NCBI GenBank assembly: GCA_016800925.1
Contig: JABCPU010000082.1
Coordinates: 124,001 to 188,000 of the forward strand
Direction of reading: 5' to 3'
Origin: Suillus spraguei
Taxonomy: Eukaryota > Basidiomycota > Agaricomycetes > Boletales > Suillaceae
Length of the DNA: 64,000 bases
The notes beneath the pieces are model-generated. The model had not been told where the DNA came from. It saw nothing but the letters and a program-made list of their open reading frames with translations, and did not search any database. The position numbers and the translations under genes were made by a program. How positions within the stretch are numbered: position 1 is the first letter of the stretch; every line of letters starts with the position of its first letter. This document shows positions 1 to 9,496 of the stretch, piece by piece.

Positions 1-850
1 ACTTGCACTACAAATAGTGATCCAGCGTCTTCTTGCTGATGTAGATTCTTGTGCATTATGGATCGATACATCCGGTGACTTCTCTGCAGAGAAGACTGCT
101 CAGCTAGTTCGACATTTTGATGTAGCGGTAAATTTATCGTCGACGTCGTGGCGAGAATCTAACGAAGGACCGCCAGGTCTCTGATAAAGTGCTAGAGAGG
201 TTGCAGGTATCCTTGGGTTTCAACATTGAGGCAGTACACGATGTCCTTGAAGCACTGCGCATTTTGCTTTCGGTATGCCTCCATCTCTTTTTGCGTTCGT
301 TCCTGAACTATGCTATGTATCGCAGAGCTCTAGGACTGTTGGTCCAACAGTCCAATGGATAGTCCTTGACTCCATAACCCCACTTCTGTTACCGTCCCTG
401 AGTGCAGTGTCTTCCCAAGGACATGCCATGATGACAACGTTTATGCGCCGTTTACGCGAGCTTGCTCGGACTTTCGGGATGACTATCATTGTAAGGTTGT
501 TACACGAACTCGCATCCGCTTCTTATATTATCTAGGTGATCAATGGAACATCAGCAGCTGCACCGTTCAATCAGAATCCCGCATTTGCATCAACAATCAG
601 AAAACCTGCTCTGGGTCCTTCGTTTACATTTATGACCGATTGCACCATCTGGTTATCGAAGACGACAGATATGCTTGATTCCGAGGGCTCGTTCTCTTTG
701 CACGTGGCAGAAGTATTCCGTTCGAGGGCAACGGTGAGTTACTGAGTAGTTTTCCCTTCGTGTGGTGTTTAATTTGAATTACAGAGATCAAAGACTTGGT
801 GTACCTTCCAAATTCGCCATGGTGTCTTATCCTCAACATCGGATTTGTAG
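1..850 (+). CDS. RAD51D-like RecA-family recombination mediator (3' part)
   Basis: This is the C-terminal part of a Rad51 paralogue; the 5' end lies outside the window. Exons fit 1-127, 177-272, 326-490, 536-733 and 785-850, all with GT-AG introns in matching phase. The translation has LALQIVIQRLL and IDTSGDFS after where the Walker A region would be. It then has the Walker B strand WIVLDSITPLL and the RAD51D-like block RKPALGPSFTFMTDCTIWLS. It ends at the stop at 848-850. Family knowledge: RAD51D-type proteins act in nucleus with other paralogues to help Rad51 filament formation in homologous recombination. The Walker A motif cannot be seen, so ATPase competence is not testable here. It converges with the AA14 gene, about 190 bp away. 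RAD51D is the best fit; another Rad51 paralogue (RAD55/57 type) is possible. Confidence 0.82.
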
Positions 851-1039
851 CTATCCTCTTCCACAAGTCATTTATCGGCATAATACGCATGTCCGTTCGT
901 TTTGACTCAGTGGCTAGCTGACAAAAATAGAATTCAGAAGCAAATCGCGTGTGGTTGTGAAACAGCTATAGCATACATTATTCTACATGAAATCCAAAGT
1001 GAACAAAGTGAGTCGAGCACACGATGTATTGTATTCTTC

Positions 1040-2231
1040 CTATATCGTTGCCTCCCTCGAAGCATGAAGTTCATTGCCCCAAAACCTTGAGAAGCGAGAT
1101 GGTTGATATGTATCCCGCTTTTGATTCTGACCAGCATTGTTCGTGCTCGTCACGAATATATCGTTCTGAGCTCCATCTTTAAAATCGTAAAGGTCGTTGT
1201 AGAAAGGAGGGCCCATGTAGTCCTCAAACATCTAACCAGACCAAATTCAGATTCAGTATCACGTGAAAGATTTCCAAATGCTCACGTTGTTGCCTTCATC
1301 TTGCAGCCAGTACAATGGTTGCTTCGCTCCGCGCGTACAGTTGCTAGGGGTAGGCTGAGGGATTCCGTGTTCAGGATCTGCTCCGCAGCGTCTTGCAACT
1401 TGAGGCTTCATGAGAGCTGGTGCATCGGGCTTAGAACCCGTGACTGTGCACTGGAAGGCATTCATATACACTGGAAGGCACCGAGTCAAGATAACTAGAT
1501 AACAAAAGAAACCGCCTTACTTTGTTCAGAACCGCTATCAGGAGAGTGGATCCAGAACCATGCACACGTGCACTTTCCGCCGGGACAGGCAGGCATGTCA
1601 GCCGGAACCTGTTGTTGAACTGGGTTCAAAAGACTTCTGGTCATCGTAGGAATATGTATGTACCTGAAATTCGGTGAATCTGTGCCAGACGCAAGTCTGG
1701 TTGACACTAAAGACTGTAAAGTCCTCTGGTTGAATCTTGCTGACGTCTGATTCATGGACAATGGCAAGTGCACAACCTTTCACGTCGTTGATACCCGTGG
1801 TATGGAACTGGACAGAAGTGGATCTGGGGCAAGGCCAGTCCCCCTGACGAACATCTCCACTGTACCATCGAGTTCAGTATACATCCTGATAGAACATCTG
1901 ATCAGATTACTAACCCTTCAGACGAATTCCACCACGTCGTCGCACCCTTGTTGCACCCGAGTTCTGCAATGGCGGCTTTCCCAGCGGGCAGTTCGAAGAC
2001 ATCATTTGGGTGCGGAGGATATGGAAGGTGGTTGTGAAACCACCATTCGTCAAACGTCATACGCGCCAGTGGAACAACAGGACGGTTGTCATAAGAATAT
2101 GCTGGGTCCTTGTCTGTGACGTTGAAACCCCACATGCTCGGGTGCCAGAAGGCAATGTGGGCATGGACAGAGGGGACAACGACAACGACAACGACAACGA
2201 CGAAGAACAGATGAGAAACTGAGTAAATCAT
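1040..2231 (-). CDS. AA14-type lytic polysaccharide monooxygenase, secreted
   Basis: Five exons (2231-1911, 1843-1664, 1608-1521, 1470-1286, 1231-1040) join in frame to about 321 residues. A signal peptide with nine consecutive valines ends in SVHA. The next residue is a histidine ([13 protein letters not shown]), as expected for the N-terminal His of a copper histidine brace. Later blocks typical of AA14 are [41 protein letters not shown] and [19 protein letters not shown]. Family knowledge: AA14 enzymes are copper enzymes from wood-decay basidiomycetes, reported to act on xylan coating cellulose, though how general that activity is has been questioned. Many cysteines suggest a disulfide-stabilised extracellular protein. 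The ATG at 2231 is the only one that gives a signal peptide directly before His25. Confidence 0.88.
2170..2199. repeat. Hexanucleotide microsatellite in AA14 signal peptide
   Basis: The plus strand has a run of GACAAC units here. On the coding (minus) strand they read GTTGTC and encode the polyvaline core of the AA14 signal peptide. The unit is a multiple of three, so length change would alter hydrophobic length without breaking the frame. Confidence 0.8.
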
Positions 2232-2404
2232 GATGGGTGGGCTATTCGTGATGGTTTCTCAACGGAGGCACCAGGCATTATATAGTGCTCCATCCACATA
2301 GCTCACGATGGTCCTACTGAAGGAAACCGAGAAAAAATGTTTAACTTTAGAGATATGCAAATACACCATTGCGCCGATGACGAGCGCAGTCACTCACGAA
2401 GATT

Positions 2405-3159
2405 TCACCCAGAAGGGTGTCCGCCCTGAGTTGCATACTTCCGGTGCGCACTGGTCGACTCTGTCCGAAGATAAAACAGCGGAAAGTAATCAACAACATC
2501 CCCTTTTGGAAGATTTGCACCGTGATGGGCAAGCCATACATATGCTTCTGACACAAGATTCTCGATGCACGGACAAGTTAGGGATCAGTACCTTGCTTTC
2601 GAAGACGAATAGGAGTTGCCCAGCTCCATTACTTTGGCCGGCAGGTCATTCAGGCCATAGAAGTCTCCAAGCTTACGATAACTTGAACTTTTCAAGCCTC
2701 AGGTCCATTTGGGATAAGGGCTCGTCATTATGGGTAAGACGCCCTTTCGACGGCCCTAAGTTGACCGTAGCCTGCCGTATGACTGTAACAGTCTCTTGAA
2801 ATGCCTTGTAAGGTACCAAGTCGCAAGGCTTATATTCCAGCAGCATCGTAGTATCTTGCCAGGAATAATCACCAGGAACTGCGTAATTCATATCAAACAA
2901 GGCTGCGGTTCGAACGATGTCTATTTTGAACTCACCTTTATTGAAACATGACGTTGGAATGTGAATGTTAAAAAAGTAAAAAGAAACTACTTAGCCATCC
3001 GAAATCGCTTGCGACACTGGCAAAATTATTCACATCAGCTCGGAGAATGGTCAAACCCGTAATCATTCGGATACGACTACCTGTGGCGCACATTCCTTCG
3101 GAAGGCGCCTCAGGGGGAAAAGGCACTCCATCAGTCGATCTTGACTTAACCGGACCCAT
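2405..3159 (-). CDS. Unrecognised four-exon gene
   Basis: A coherent model joins 3159-2991, 2902-2677, 2623-2592 and 2547-2405, giving 189 residues. Phases match at every junction, introns are 44-88 nt, and the intron at 2548-2591 has a CTAAC branch-point-like sequence. The protein has no signal peptide or transmembrane segment that I can see. Recognisable stretches are RADVNNFASVASDFGWL, DYSWQDTTMLLEYKPCDL and, near the end, GDVVDYFPLFYLR. I do not recognise the family and assign no function. It lies between the AA14 and SERINC genes on the same strand, about 250 bp from SERINC. The start is the first ATG of the open frame; a further 5' exon cannot be excluded. Confidence concerns gene existence, not function. 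Confidence 0.5.
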
Positions 3160-3407
3160 TTAGCATCAAAAGCCATCGAAATCATCCATCAGCTTTGTTC
3201 CCGATTATGGAAATAAAGCCGAAGGATGATTCACAGACATCAAAGGGCTCACGAACCCATCTCGTGGATAGGAAAGACGCATCCAAACAAAACCATGGAG
3301 CTATGAACACGAAGGTCACCATAGTACATTAAAAGGGGCACATCATTGATCCAAAGTTTGATGGTAGCTCGTATCAAGGTGAGACAAAGAGGTAAGTAAA
3401 TTGGACT

Positions 3408-5302
3408 TCACAAATCTCCAAACCTGTAAAAGTGATGAGATCAGTTCGATAACTGTAATCAAGATCACTTGCCTATCTGGCATCAACACAGGCGCAAGCA
3501 AGCTCCACATGTACAGTAACATGCACACCCAACTGCTTACTATGCGCATCCACATCGCGGTCTCCGAGCGGCCGATGCGGACAACCTCCTCGGAGTCAGC
3601 AGAACCCTGTTCTGTTGACACCACGTTCCTACATGAAAACGATGGACGGAATGCTCTGTGTAAAATTCAAAGGCGACTTACCAATCAGTCAGGAGCATTG
3701 CAACATACATTGCACCAATAGCAAAGATGACATGAAACCAGGAATACTGCGCAGGCAGGTAAGATGATTATTGTGGAAAATATCGCGATATACTCGCATT
3801 GTATCTCGTGCCAGAACGTTCATCATCTTTGGAGTCTCCATAGTCATTCTCGTCGTCGTCGTCGTCGTCGTCATCTTCATCCAGGGCGGATGCAGGGATT
3901 GCTCTGACAAACTATCACTACCTAAACATGAATCAATAGTACTTCACTTACCCGGCCTCGACAGCAGCGAGGAGAGCCTGATATCTTGGCGATTCCATTT
4001 TTCCCGGTTGAGTGCTAACTACATTCATTTCCGAAGGTTCAATAATGTCGACCGGAAGTTGAACTGCGGCACCCTTCCTTCCCCTACCCACCAATGCACG
4101 ACTCTGTGTCGCCGCGCGACTGGTAGAATAGGCGATGGCCAAGAAAGTGAAGACTGCGCCAAGAACAACTGTGGTAGTCCGTGTTGTGTCAGTCCGGCTG
4201 AGTGGATTGCAGGATTGGTGGGCGTGGTTGCTGACGGCAGATACAACAAGATAGGTGCAATATGCAGCAACCATTCCGGATTGAGCAAGGCCCGATCGAG
4301 GATTCGACTCTTGAATGCTAGGATGTATGGACATAATAGTGATGATGATGCAAAGGGCCAGATTCAATGAGATAAAGAACCGGTTGAGAGTGCATCCGGA
4401 ATTTGCAAAATAGGCGTATAAAATGCCGGTCAGGGTAATACACGCCACGTACATCGCAGCAGTCGAGCCTATGAGGATCCATTGCCACAGAGTCGAATCT
4501 GAGTTCTCCCAGTTTTCCTGACATGTTTCTGTCCATGAGTGGGCGAAGTCGACCAGGAGAACCAGACCGAGGAGGATAAACATGGTGGCACCTATAAGAG
4601 AAACGTAGTTGCCCCAGAACATAAAAAATTCATTCGGTATGAAGAACGAAACCACGATGAGCAAAATCCACAGCAAAACCTTTGGGCCCCACCAGCTGGC
4701 TTAGATGAATACATATTCTAAGTATTCAACACAAGACAGGAGTGCTTACCCATTCTGTATTGCGGCACGTTTATCCTTAGACTCCTTGACACCGATGAGA
4801 GACAAGCTTAGGATCGCATGGAACAGAGATAAGGCGAAACAAATACGATGAACCTGAATTCAGGTGGGTCAACACCAAGTCAACTGCGAGTTGCATTAGA
4901 CGTACTGCAAGAACACCGTAACACTTGCCCTCATCGCAGTCCATCTTTATGTAGTCATAACTCCAATGCTCAATCTTGCGAATTGCAAATGGAGTCTTCA
5001 TGAGCCATGCTAGCAGGGAGTTCAAAATAAAGATTATCTAGGCAAATATGGTCAGGGCTTCTTCAAACTTCAACTCATTTCACTCACTGCAAAACCGACT
5101 CTTGTCGCTATCGAGGAGTTGCAGTTACACGACTTGCAAAACATGGACGCTAAGAAATGTATCAGTTGCAGTTCTACACGTGCAAAATCCTGGGACGAGC
5201 CCTACCAGCATGGGAAGTAAAGCAAAATGCAAGACCGCCAAGGCATGATGCCGCAATGGTACCTAGCGGACCAGCGAGGGGGATAGAGAACAAGAGACCC
5301 AT
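3408..5302 (-). CDS. TMS1: SERINC/TMS1 family multi-pass membrane protein
   Basis: Nine exons (5302-5206, 5149-5088, 5037-4906, 4853-4750, 4695-3952, 3903-3798, 3746-3682, 3628-3473, 3423-3408) give about 493 residues. Family hallmarks are clear: the N-terminus MGLLFSIPLAG, the cysteine motif CKSCNCNSS, KWSYDYIK-like HWSYDYIKMDCD, FFMFWGNYVSLIGA, VLLVDFAHSW and, late, AMYVAMLLTDW. Around ten hydrophobic segments are expected and visible. SERINC proteins sit in endomembranes or plasma membrane and are linked to serine-derived lipid handling and lipid scrambling. Seven aspartates in a row, encoded by a GAC repeat, lie in the cytosolic loop before RSGTRYN. Two introns (3747-3797 and 3424-3472) begin with GC instead of GT. 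The GC choice at 3797 keeps RYN|YSWFH; the one at 3472 gives the short ending DRFGDL. Confidence 0.9.
3424..3472 (-). other. Probable second GC-AG intron in SERINC gene
   Basis: The donor reads ATAG|GCAAGT, the consensus form for GC donors, and the acceptor TTTACAG|G. Splicing here yields a C-terminus MPDRFGDL and a stop at 3408. The alternative GT donor four bases downstream would extend the protein by about 20 residues of unlike composition. Confidence 0.6.
3747..3797 (-). other. GC-AG intron in SERINC gene
   Basis: The donor reads AAT|GCGAGT and the acceptor GCGCAG|TAT. The only GT nearby would be used in phase 1 and break the following YSWFHVIFAIGAMY reading frame, which is conserved in the family. 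Confidence 0.75.
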
Positions 5303-5842
5303 GATGTATCGATGGAATCACTATACTTATGTTATATGTTTCTTACAAGGTGCTGGCCGCACGGCGCAGTACAACTTGAAGCAGTACTTTCTCTTAGCAA
5401 CTTATTTTGGTATTTTGTTCCCACACGTTCTGTACCTCCACCGTGACAATCGTGTGTATGCATGCTTTGACCGACTATAGATGGACATGTAGATCACATG
5501 ACTTTTCGTGACATTTGTGTTAAAATGCCTCTCACCTTGGGCCGTGTTACGCGGAAACTTTTCATCGCTATTAGAATCACAATCATCCCTATCACTGATT
5601 CAGATATAAAAAAATACCACAGGCACTGTCGCACCATGTGCGATATACAGTGCTTCTTCATGTACCTTATGTCAAGTCTCGCTTCACATCATGACCTGTG
5701 CCAATGGAACGAAGATTTGAGCGTGTCAAGGCCTGTCCTGATGAGCCCCCATTACACTTCAGTCCCCGGTTCTAATTGCATTTTTAAACCTGCACTGATT
5801 CTCAACTGAAAATGTTTATCCGCTTTTCTGCTCCTCCATTGA

Positions 5843-7472
5843 ATGGATTCGAAGTACTCTACTGATGCTGTTGCAGCCGCTAGGAGTCTCCAAGTTTTTA
5901 CGGTAATTATCCTTCTGAGCAGTAGAGGCAAGCCCTGATAAAAGTCAATTGCTTCTAGTACATCTATAGTATGTGTTGCTTCATTTGACTCAGATTGCCC
6001 TCTGCTAACGCAAATGATCCAGCGTCGATGGCTACATTCTGGGTACGATCATCCTCACCATTCACGTTCTAATATTCGTTTTGACCATTCGATTCACACC
6101 TAGACATACGACTATGCCTGTTCAATCCATGAAGAGGTGACACAAATAACTTCAATTTCGATTTCGTATGCTTATCATGTACTATCAAGGGGATATTTTT
6201 ATTTTGTTCTCGCTGGAGGGTGGTCAAACTTCTGTACGTTATAACACGCTATGTGCCTTTCCTTCTTTTCGTTGCGCACTTGTACCGTACGTCCTGAGTC
6301 TAATCGATCTAACATACCATATTGACAAACTATCGCCAGTGAACTTCATCCCAGATGAGACCTCTGATGTATGTGGACTCGCAGTGGACAAGAACTCTGC
6401 TTACTTGAGGGGTCAACCTAGACATGTCAATTTGTCAACAACATCTGCTCATGTGTATCGAATTATATGTCGGGACATTCAGTTACTGACCTCTTTTCTT
6501 TCATAGGTCTTAGTCTGGTATCGTTCGTCCGCTCAGAATGTAAATTTTAATTTCTATATTATCTTTGTCGCGAGTGCAAATTTCGATTTGTCCAGGTTTC
6601 TTCATACTCAGGACATACGTGCTATGGAATAACAATAAGGTCGTTCTGGCAGTCATGCTATCGACTTTTGTAGTGAGTTGTTCCAACAGATGTCATAGCT
6701 TTCAGATACGAACGTCAGTATCAGACTGCATTTGCAGGGTCTGTCGCTGCCGTCTTTTCCGCCACCGCGGTTGCGCCATGTATGAATTACTCCCGCTTGC
6801 CTAGTGATTTTTGACCGAGTTTTTATTTTGCAGTTGAGACCAGTTTAATTCCTGGCATCACCGGTTGCTATCAGTCCTCAGGAAGCATGAAGCTTTTTGT
6901 GCCCTATCTTCTTTTATTTGGATTAGAACTGTGTACGTCACGGAAAATTGATGCACAGAAATACCCTTTGATTCATGTTGATGCAGTGCTTATCTCCCTC
7001 ACGCTCACATGCGCCATACAAACGTGGCGTATAACTAACAACCGTTCGTATGTTGCTATGGTGAAACACAATATATTCTATTACGCATGTGGTTTGGGTG
7101 AGTACGAGAGTGGAAAGATCCATCCTTGCTCATCGTTTCCAGTCTTCTCGATAGTGAATGTTCTGACATCGCTGCTCCTCGACGTGCGTCACCTGTCCAT
7201 TGAAATATTTCATTTAATTGAACACTTGATGCAGTACGCATATAGCGGCATGTTCCAAGAGTGCGTCTCTGCCAAATCAACACTTACAACCCCTAATCAT
7301 GCCTAGTTTTCAATGCATTATTCATGCCATACTCGCCACTCGAATGTACCTCCATTTGTGGCATGCCGAACGCAATGGTGATTTCAGTGCCTTCACTTCA
7401 ATTTCTCTCTCCGATCTGACGCCCACGACCTATACGGAGTTTTCCTAACAAAATTAGCTTGCATTCCTTGAG
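5843..7472 (+). CDS. DUF6533-like basidiomycete integral membrane protein
   Basis: A many-exon gene can be traced. It begins MDSKYSTDAVAAARSLQVFT at 5843-5902, followed by a 10-nt micro-exon (5959-5968), then 6023-6042, 6104-6136, 6190-6286 and 6340-6368. These give YDYACSIHEE and RWRVVKLLYVITRYVPFLLF, the DUF6533 N-terminal signature. Later exons give SECFFILRTYVLWNNN, GSMKLFVPYLLLFGLEL, NIFYYACGL, IVNVLTSLLLD and HAILATRMYLHLW. The family is an expanded set of seven-helix-type membrane proteins in Agaricomycetes with unknown function. The splice path between about 6369 and 6490 is not resolved: the obvious donor leaves the wrong phase, so a small exon may be missing from my model or the copy may be damaged. 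A partial duplicate lies 1.6 kb downstream. Confidence 0.72.
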
Positions 7473-8026
7473 AGTGGGTGGGAAGGAATCATTGGGATCT
7501 ACTGCCCCTGCGAGATTGGACTGCGAGATTGGATGGTTGCAAACATACAAACATCGGAGTCTCGTTCAATGATCCACCAGGGTCGAAAAAAGATCATGCT
7601 GTAAATTAAATGTAGATAGTAAGTGCATGTATCATGCGGTACACTCCTTACTCGGGTTTGAAAGCGACAAAGAAGAGCTGCCAACGATTCATAGTCTCTG
7701 TCTGGGCAGTTAACTGTGACGATGGGGTGTCACATTGATTGTGAAATCATTGTACACGATAGACTGTAACATTTTGGTGTTGGCTATGTATCACGCTCTG
7801 TGCATGTCAACTCCAGTGTTCTCCCGTATTTAGTTCTATTTCACTCTCTAGACTTCCGTTTCCTTCCAGAAACTTCTACATTCCACAGTATATAAACTCG
7901 TGTTTATCTACTGGTAGAGTGCCAGTTAATCCCCGGAAAGAAATGCTTATCGTGTCTAGTAGTATATCAATGTCGGCGACGTCATCAGAAAACGTTCGAA
8001 AGAATTTTTCAAAGAAACACTCAAAA
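7473..8026. other. Downstream flank and intergenic DNA
   Basis: The part up to about 7672 is repeated at 9000-9184 together with the gene end, so it belongs to the duplicated unit. From 7673 to 8026 I see no coding or structural signal. Confidence 0.5.
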
Positions 8027-8317
8027 TCAGCTCACCACGTCGCGTTCGTCGTCGTCGTCATCATCGATCACCCAAGCCTGAGGCGTCACAAGCATGGACT
8101 TCATCGCATACTTCCGCTTGCTAGCCACACCAAGTGTATCGTCACAGTCGTTGGCAATCATATTACCCTTGTCCTTCTTCCCCTTGCACCCAATACACAC
8201 ATTTGAGGCTGGAGTGCTACGACCAAGCGTATCGGCTTCCTTGAGCTTATTGGCAGCCCGTCGTTCTTTCTTGCCGCGGATACGATGAACAAGTTCCTGC
8301 AAATTCTCGCCGTCCTC
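8027..8317 (-). pseudogene. Orphan terminal exon, likely gene fragment
   Basis: An open exon follows a good acceptor (GAATTTAG, read on the minus strand) and runs to a stop near 8027. It encodes a lysine/arginine-rich segment with CIGCKGKKDKG and ends in an aspartate run (VIDDDDDDERDVVS). No upstream exons with matching phase are evident, and plus-strand gene fragments follow within 100 bp. I do not recognise the family. It is most likely part of the same patchwork of gene fragments as 8385-9184, though it could be the last exon of a small unrecognised gene. Confidence 0.35.
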
Positions 8318-8384
8318 AACAGCCTAAATTCCAATCAGCATGCATGTGTCGCGACATCCTAGTACAAGACATACCATCGTCACC

Positions 8385-8512
8385 ACCCGCTATGATCCCA
8401 TCCGGGGGGGAATCGGACTCGCTTTGTGGCATGCAGAGTCAATGACACCCATTCTCGTACTTTCAGTGTCGAGTTCCTCTGTGGATGTCCTAGTTCACTC
8501 TGGTGATATCTG
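8385..8512 (+). pseudogene. Fragment of the metallophosphoesterase gene
   Basis: This stretch resembles 12340-12462 in the same orientation, including CCCATCCGGGGG, GGACTCGCTTTG and the identical 20-mer ending in CTCGTACTTTCAGTG. That is the first exon of the phosphoesterase gene around GANWTRF and ISDTHSRTFS. The metal-binding DTH region is interrupted, and the piece joins directly to a DUF6533 gene fragment. It cannot encode a working enzyme. Confidence 0.65.
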
Positions 8513-9184
8513 CTGCCTCAGCTTCTTTTGTTTGGGTTAGAACTGGGTGCATTGCCAAAAAATTGATGCATAGAAATACCCTTTGGTTCACGTTGAGCAT
8601 GTGGTTTGGCTGAGTTCGAGAGTGTAATGATTCTTCATCCTTGCTCATCTTTTCACAGTCTTCTCGATAGTGAATGTTTTGGCATCGCTGCTCCTCGACG
8701 TGCGTCACCTATCCATTGAAAGATTGAACATTTGATACAGTACGCGCCATGTTCCAAGAGTGTGTCCCTGCCAAATTCAATTTTTTCTTGCAAGCAACAC
8801 TTACTTACAACCCCAATCATGTCTAGTTTCCAACGCATCGTTCATGCCATACTCGCCACTCGAATGTACCTCCATTTGTGGCATGCCGAACGCAATGGTG
8901 ATTCTAGTGTCTTCACTTCAATTTCTCTCTCCTTCCTGACGCCCACAACCTACACTGAGTTTTGCTAACGAAATCAGCTTGCATTCTTTGAGAGTGGGTG
9001 GGAAGGAATGATTACGATTTACTGCCCCAGCGATTTTGGATAGCGGGATTGGATGATTGGAAACATGCAGGCATCTAAATCTCGTTCGATGATCCATCAG
9101 GATCGACAAAAGATCATGCTGTAAATTAACTGTAGATATCAAGTGTATGTATCATATGGTATACTCACTCAGTTTTAAAAGCGA
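8513..9184 (+). pseudogene. Partial, decayed duplicate of the DUF6533-like gene
   Basis: The segment matches 6896-7672 with clear base identity, from the LLLFGLEL exon to the 3' flank. About 100 bp containing the SLTLTCAIQTWR exon are deleted, so GEL is joined to the donor region after ACGCATGTGG. The last exon still reads HAILATRMYLHLWHAERNGD and ends TYTEFC. With its 5' half absent and an internal exon lost, it is a pseudogene. Similarity stops at 9184, marking the duplication edge. Confidence 0.75.
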
Positions 9185-9496
9185 CGTTGATTTTTGGTTG
9201 GATGCGAAATCCTATGAGTGCCTTCGCTTCACAGAACAATAAAAATAAGCTATTGAAGGGCGAGACCTATCATTATCATTGAAGAGTTGAGGTTGGTGGT
9301 GACCCCCACGTCCTGGCTAGTCGCGTGCACTTCAAGCTACAGTCTGCAGATAGAATATCCATGGACAATATCGGTACATGGACAGAGGACGAATATCTAA
9401 CAAGTGCTCATTTTGCGATACCTTGCCCTAGCAATAATATACAAATTTTGGTCTTATGCATGCTAAAGTACAAATGTTTCCTTCCAGTAATCACTC
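9185..9496. other. Intergenic DNA
   Basis: No coding signal that I trust; probably holds the 3' end and terminator of the minus-strand flavoprotein gene. Confidence 0.4.

Noticed and set aside
3855..3876. GTC repeat considered as a structural repeat element
   Set aside because: It is simply the codon repeat for seven aspartates in the SERINC loop.
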